The position numbers were made by a program, and so were the translations under genes. Under the pieces are notes generated by a model that was not told the DNA's origin, ran no database searches, and worked only from the letters and a program-made list of their open reading frames with translations. Positions 6,588 to 9,219 of a stretch of 9,219 nt of DNA are shown in pieces. How positions within the stretch are numbered: the first letter of the stretch is position 1; each line of letters starts with the position of its first letter. The stretch is from Candidatus Nomurabacteria bacterium. Lineage in GTDB: Bacteria > Patescibacteriota > Minisyncoccia > Phycocordibacterales > UBA9973. Location of the stretch: positions 1-9,219 of the forward strand of contig CAIQAW010000067.1 in the NCBI GenBank assembly GCA_903869875.1, given 5' to 3'.

Positions 6588-7541
6588 ATGAAAAACTTTA
6601 AACAAGTTATTGCGCCGTTGGTGCTGGCTATCTGTGTAGCCGGTACTGCTATGTTGGTTAGTGCCGCATGGAGCGACCCAACATGTGGTCCAACTGGTTG
6701 TAACCCATCTGCTATAGTAAACCGTGGCGACGACAACCAAGTTAAAACAAGTCAGTTTGGTAGCATCGGCTATGCTTTAAATAGTACAAACTATAAAGGC
6801 TACCTAATATCTAGAACCAATGTAGAATCTGGAGGTTCTGTAAATGTAGGCACATATGCAAACACTGGCGACTTTCGTGTAGTATCTGGGTATTCATGGT
6901 TCAAAGGCTTCCTAGATATAGGCGAACCAACACTAACAGCCACAAACTACCCAGACATAAGATACAACCTACAGCTAACTGGTAATACAAACATAGGCAT
7001 GGGCGACTACTGTACTATACGTGCAGCCCAAACATTAAACCCTGCCAGCCGCGTTTGTCCAAACAGTGGCGAATTTGGTCCGTCACTTATGACGTACTAC
7101 AGACAGGACGCAACAGGTACCGATGTTCAGATACACTGTGGCAAACTAAACCCAACAACAAACAGTACCGCACAAAACTTGGGTTACTGTTACAAAACAG
7201 ATGGACCAAACAACGTAACCATAACAGACCATACAACACCCATTAACGGTCCTGGTAGTTCATTGTACTGTACTAAAAAACACGAACCTTCTGTGGCATG
7301 GACAGGCGGTATAGGTACAATAAAAATAGAATGGACAGTTGTAAGTAGTTTTAATACCAGTACAACATCGTCACTAGGTACATACTATATTTCAGACCCT
7401 CTAAACGTACAAGGTTATAAAAACAACATAAATTCTGTACCTAAATATACAGTTACAGCCAGAATTACAGACAGTCAAAACTTGACTGCATATGCAACTA
7501 TAGTATACGCACCAGAATATAATGCAGACTGCCCTAACTAA
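6588..7541 (+). CDS. Secreted six-cysteine paralog 3 with beta-type C-terminal extension
   Basis: Function unknown; third member of the MKNFKQ family. The 317-aa precursor has a signal peptide at 1-26 (VSA before Ala27), and its mature start AWSDPTCGPTGCN parallels paralog 1. The core keeps Cys33, Cys38, Cys142, Cys157, Cys184 and Cys201, with FRVVSGYSWFKGFLDIG (96-112) and LQLTGNTNIGMGDYC (128-142). The extension after Cys201 (about 116 residues) differs from that of paralog 2 but is similar in length and also has two cysteines (228 and 315). Its pattern VAWTGGIGTIKIEWTV and YTVTARITDSQNLTAYATI suggests an Ig-like beta sandwich. It is monocistronic, between its own leaderless promoter and the terminator at 7546-7570. 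It is separated from the other paralogs by the T9SS-like gene. Confidence 0.87.
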   Translation: MKNFKQVIAPLVLAICVAGTAMLVSAAWSDPTCGPTGCNPSAIVNRGDDNQVKTSQFGSIGYALNSTNYKGYLISRTNVESGGSVNVGTYANTGDFRVVSGYSWFKGFLDIGEPTLTATNYPDIRYNLQLTGNTNIGMGDYCTIRAAQTLNPASRVCPNSGEFGPSLMTYYRQDATGTDVQIHCGKLNPTTNSTAQNLGYCYKTDGPNNVTITDHTTPINGPGSSLYCTKKHEPSVAWTGGIGTIKIEWTVVSSFNTSTTSSLGTYYISDPLNVQGYKNNINSVPKYTVTARITDSQNLTAYATIVYAPEYNADCPN

Positions 7542-7545
7542 ATAT

Positions 7546-7570
7546 TAAAACCCCTGTTGCAGGGGTTTTA
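7546..7570 (+). terminator. Rho-independent terminator after paralog 3
   Basis: An 11-bp stem TAAAACCCCTG/CAGGGGTTTTA with a 3-nt loop (7557-7559) lies 4 bases after the stop. The U tract is provided by the TTTT of the 3' arm, so efficiency may be moderate. The hairpin is symmetric and could work on either strand. The lysS -35 box starts 2 bases later. Confidence 0.82.
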
Positions 7571-7572
7571 TA

Positions 7573-7601
7573 TTGGCATAATAGCGTTTTTAGCCTATAA
7601 T
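7573..7601 (+). promoter_or_regulatory. Canonical promoter of the lysS leader
   Basis: A -35 box TTGGCA (7573-7578) and a perfect -10 box TATAAT (7596-7601) are separated by 17 bp. The predicted start is at about 7607-7609. A7609 is the first base of an ATG and lies seven bases after the -10 box, close to the six-base spacing at the leaderless genes. Transcription therefore begins at or just before the 5' arm of the lysS leader stem. Confidence 0.8.
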
Positions 7602-7608
7602 GCATGTT

Positions 7609-7674
7609 ATGGTCCCGTTAGAAGCCGCGGTCGCAGTAACGGAGATTTATTATAAAAAATATACACAAATATAA
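7609..7674 (+). CDS. Candidate leaderless leader peptide of lysS (21 codons, two adjacent Lys codons)
   Basis: The predicted lysS transcript starts at or near an AUG that opens a 21-codon frame ending at TAA (7672-7674). The peptide begins MVPLEAAVAV and ends YYKKYTQI. Codons 2-9 overlap the 5' arm of the start-codon-closing stem, and codons 16-17 (7654-7659) are AAA AAA, both lysine, the substrate of the enzyme encoded downstream. This arrangement recalls leader-peptide attenuation of amino-acid genes. The A/T richness of the stretch makes Lys codons likely by chance, and no homolog comparison was possible, so translation is unproven. Confidence 0.4.
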   Translation: MVPLEAAVAVTEIYYKKYTQI

Positions 7675-7732
7675 CTTACAAAAATAATCAAGCAAATAGC
7701 GATCTATTGACCGCGACCTGCTTCTAACGGGA
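7613..7732 (+). promoter_or_regulatory. Structured lysS 5' leader that closes the start codon in a long stem
   Basis: The 5' arm TCCCGTTAGAAGC (7613-7625) is the exact reverse complement of GCTTCTAACGGGA (7720-7732), a 13-bp stem that includes the A of the lysS ATG. It continues with CGCGGTC/GACCGCG (7626-7632 with 7709-7715), leaving ACCT (7716-7719) bulged. A small hairpin AATAG-CGAT-CTATT (7695-7708) abuts the stem, and the rest of the interior (about 7643-7694) is A/T rich and mostly unstructured. Competing pairings exist: CCGTTA (7615-7620) with TAACGG at 7637-7642, and GGTCGC (7629-7634) with GCGACC (7713-7718) or, with one G-U pair, GCGATC (7699-7704). No Shine-Dalgarno sequence is present, so the stem should repress lysS translation unless opened, invaded or cleaved. 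It matches no riboswitch class I recognise. Confidence 0.7.
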
Positions 7733-9210
7733 TGGCTACTTATGAAGAACTTCGCGCTGTGCGCATGCAGAAAATGCAATTACTAGTCGACGCTGGCATG
7801 GCCCCATATGCGGGTGATGTAGAGCACGACTACAGATTAGCAGAACTTACAAAACAGTTTGAAACACTACAAACAAAAGGCGGGGAAATATCTCTGGCTG
7901 GACGTATAATGTCTATTCGTGGACAGGGTGCAATACTGTTTGTAACACTTTTTGACGGTACAGAAAAATTCCAAGTTGTTTTTAAGAAAGACGACATAGA
8001 TGAAAAACTTTTTGCTTTATTTACAGATGCGGCAGATATAGGCGACTTTATTCAAGTTACAGGTAACTTATTTGTTACGAAGGCAGGGCAGAATTCGTTG
8101 TTAGTTACTAGTTGGAAAATACTTACAAAAAGTTTGTCGGCGCTACCAGACAAATGGAATGGTATACAAGATGTGGAAGAAACTCAACGTAAACGCTACC
8201 TAGACATACTAATGGACGAAGAAACCAGAAACCGTTTCGTTATTCGTTCTAAAATTGTTACATACATCAGAAACTTTTTTAATACAAAAGACTTTTTAGA
8301 AATAGAAACACCTGTATTGCAAAACCAGGCTGGTGGGGCAATGGCACGTACATTTAACACACACCACAACGACTACGACATGCCTATGGTGCTACGTATT
8401 GCATTGGAATTAGAACATAAAATGCTAATGGTAGGTGGCTACCCACGCGTATATGAAATAGGTAAAAACTTCCGTAACGAAGGTACAGACCCAACACATA
8501 TGCAGGAATTTAGCATGATAGAGTGGTACGCTGCATACGAGTCTTTGGAAACAAACATGTTATGGACCGAACAAATGCTTCGCGGTATAGCAACTGATGT
8601 TGTTGGTAAAAATGTATTTACAGTTTACGACAAAGAAGGCAGTGGTATAGAGGTAGATTTTAATAAAGAATGGCCACGTGTACGTTTTGCAGATTTGTTA
8701 AAACAATATGCAGACTTTGACATGAACGCTACGTTGGATGATGTACGTGCCAAGGCTATAGAACTGGGTATGGACGCAACTGAAGCCGAAAAGACTGGAC
8801 GTGGTAACTTGTTAGACCATATTTATAAAAAAACTGCTCGTGGTAAACTTGTGCACCCTACATTTGTACTAGACTACCCGGCCGACTTGAAACCACTAGC
8901 ACAACAAAATGCCGACGGTACAGCCCGTGTAGCACAACTGATAATAGGTGGTGCGGAAATAACTAACCAATACGCCGAACTTGTAAACCCTATAGTGCAA
9001 CGTAGTTTACTAGAAGCCCAAGCCAAGGCTAAGGACGCTGGCGATGAAGAGGCTATGCAAGTCGACGAACGTTTTCTAACTGCTATGGAATACGGCATGC
9101 CACCTATGACAGGTTTCGGTATGGGTATAGACAGACTGGTTGCTATAATGACAGACCAGAAAAACATACGTGATACTATTTTCTTCCCGATAATGCGACC
9201 AAAGAATTAG
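7732..9210 (+). CDS. lysS: Lysyl-tRNA synthetase, class II
   Basis: The enzyme activates lysine with ATP and charges tRNA-Lys in the cytoplasm. The 492-aa protein has the usual length and order: an N-terminal helix, an OB-fold anticodon-binding domain at about 53-132 (SLAGRIMSIRGQG and so on), and a class II catalytic core from about 165 to 489. Motif 1 contains FLEIETPVL (188-196), motif 2 FRNEGTDPTHMQEFSMIEW (247-265, with Arg248 for ATP), and motif 3 GFGMGIDRL (461-469, Arg468). The lysine-pocket stretch GGAEITNQYAELVNP (406-420) is present. The start at 7732 is supported by the normal N-terminus (TYEELRAVRMQKMQLL). It lies directly after a long stem with no Shine-Dalgarno sequence, so expression is probably controlled at the leader. 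The stop is TAG; only nine bases follow. Confidence 0.97.
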   Translation: MATYEELRAVRMQKMQLLVDAGMAPYAGDVEHDYRLAELTKQFETLQTKGGEISLAGRIMSIRGQGAILFVTLFDGTEKFQVVFKKDDIDEKLFALFTDAADIGDFIQVTGNLFVTKAGQNSLLVTSWKILTKSLSALPDKWNGIQDVEETQRKRYLDILMDEETRNRFVIRSKIVTYIRNFFNTKDFLEIETPVLQNQAGGAMARTFNTHHNDYDMPMVLRIALELEHKMLMVGGYPRVYEIGKNFRNEGTDPTHMQEFSMIEWYAAYESLETNMLWTEQMLRGIATDVVGKNVFTVYDKEGSGIEVDFNKEWPRVRFADLLKQYADFDMNATLDDVRAKAIELGMDATEAEKTGRGNLLDHIYKKTARGKLVHPTFVLDYPADLKPLAQQNADGTARVAQLIIGGAEITNQYAELVNPIVQRSLLEAQAKAKDAGDEEAMQVDERFLTAMEYGMPPMTGFGMGIDRLVAIMTDQKNIRDTIFFPIMRPKN

Positions 9211-9219
9211 AAAAATAAA

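Noticed and set aside
7055..7246. 63-codon reading frame within paralog 3
   Set aside because: It is an alternative frame inside a well-supported gene, with Trp/Arg/Asn-rich composition and no start signal.
7621..7644. 16S rRNA-like fragment (resembles the AGCCGCGGTAA 530-loop region)
   Set aside because: The match is interrupted by an insertion and does not extend on either side; the bases are explained by the leader stem.
7705..7731. T-box antiterminator motif upstream of lysS
   Set aside because: ACCGCG at 7710-7715 matches part of the T-box consensus, but the UGGN bases that bind the tRNA end are replaced by UUG, there is no stem I with a specifier loop, and no terminator follows.
7609..7735. 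Miniature inverted-repeat transposon (MITE) inserted before lysS
   Set aside because: The arms are inverted repeats and ATGG occurs at both sides, but ATGG is one base away from the left arm rather than adjacent, the right copy is the lysS start itself, and the arms fit the transcript start and start codon too precisely. One genome cannot fully exclude it.
1..9219. CRISPR array, tRNA or rRNA gene, transposase, defence system or prophage genes
   Set aside because: I looked for spaced repeats, cloverleaf patterns and enzyme motifs on both strands and found none; the only accessory genes are the secreted proteins.

Overview
The window looks like a compact, AT-rich bacterial chromosome segment with every supported gene on the + strand. 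It most resembles a Patescibacteria/CPR (Parcubacteria-type) genome. That placement is inference, not proof. It rests on a short penicillin-binding protein 2 with an SIVK active-site motif, several short secreted or membrane proteins with no recognisable family, a set of paralogous secreted proteins whose N-terminal pattern (C..GCN....VN.G...Q.K) I associate with Parcubacteria, very short intergenic gaps, no Shine-Dalgarno sequence at any start, and several promoters so close to the ATG that the mRNA must be leaderless.

Layout. Positions 1-2472: a promoter and a tight three-gene cluster of a C-terminally anchored protein of unknown function, a small polytopic membrane protein that may fill an MreD-like role, and mrdA (PBP2). 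Positions 2481-3020: greA with its own leaderless promoter and terminator. Positions 3046-5130: a single-pass membrane protein, then two secreted paralogs (192 and 309 aa) starting MKNFKQ, closed by a strong terminator. Positions 5118-6550: a self-contained unit with its own promoter, gene and terminator. It encodes a 440-aa protein that looks like a Bacteroidota type IX secretion (T9SS) cargo, with a signal peptide ending KAQ and a C-terminal sorting tail, and its codon use differs from its neighbours. Positions 6553-7570: a third MKNFKQ paralog (317 aa), leaderless, with its own terminator. Positions 7573-9210: lysS (class II lysyl-tRNA synthetase) behind a canonical promoter and an unusual structured leader of about 123 nt.

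The most interesting element is the lysS leader. The first bases of the transcript form a 13-bp perfect inverted repeat with the bases running into the lysS start codon, extended by a further 7 bp, so the start codon is closed inside a long stem. The transcript also appears to begin at, or within a base or two of, an AUG that opens a 21-codon reading frame containing two adjacent lysine codons, and the 5' arm has a competing proximal partner. This fits a lysine-tRNA-sensing translational switch made only from a leaderless leader peptide and one long-range stem. The structure is visible in the sequence; the mechanism is inferred.

The second notable point is the three-paralog secreted family. 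All three share six aligned cysteines and an identical 18-nt start, carry different C-terminal extensions, and are split by the T9SS-like gene, which suggests a cell-surface locus that has gained foreign material. Cell-wall elongation (PBP2), transcript-cleavage (GreA) and tRNA charging (LysRS) genes are the housekeeping frame around it.
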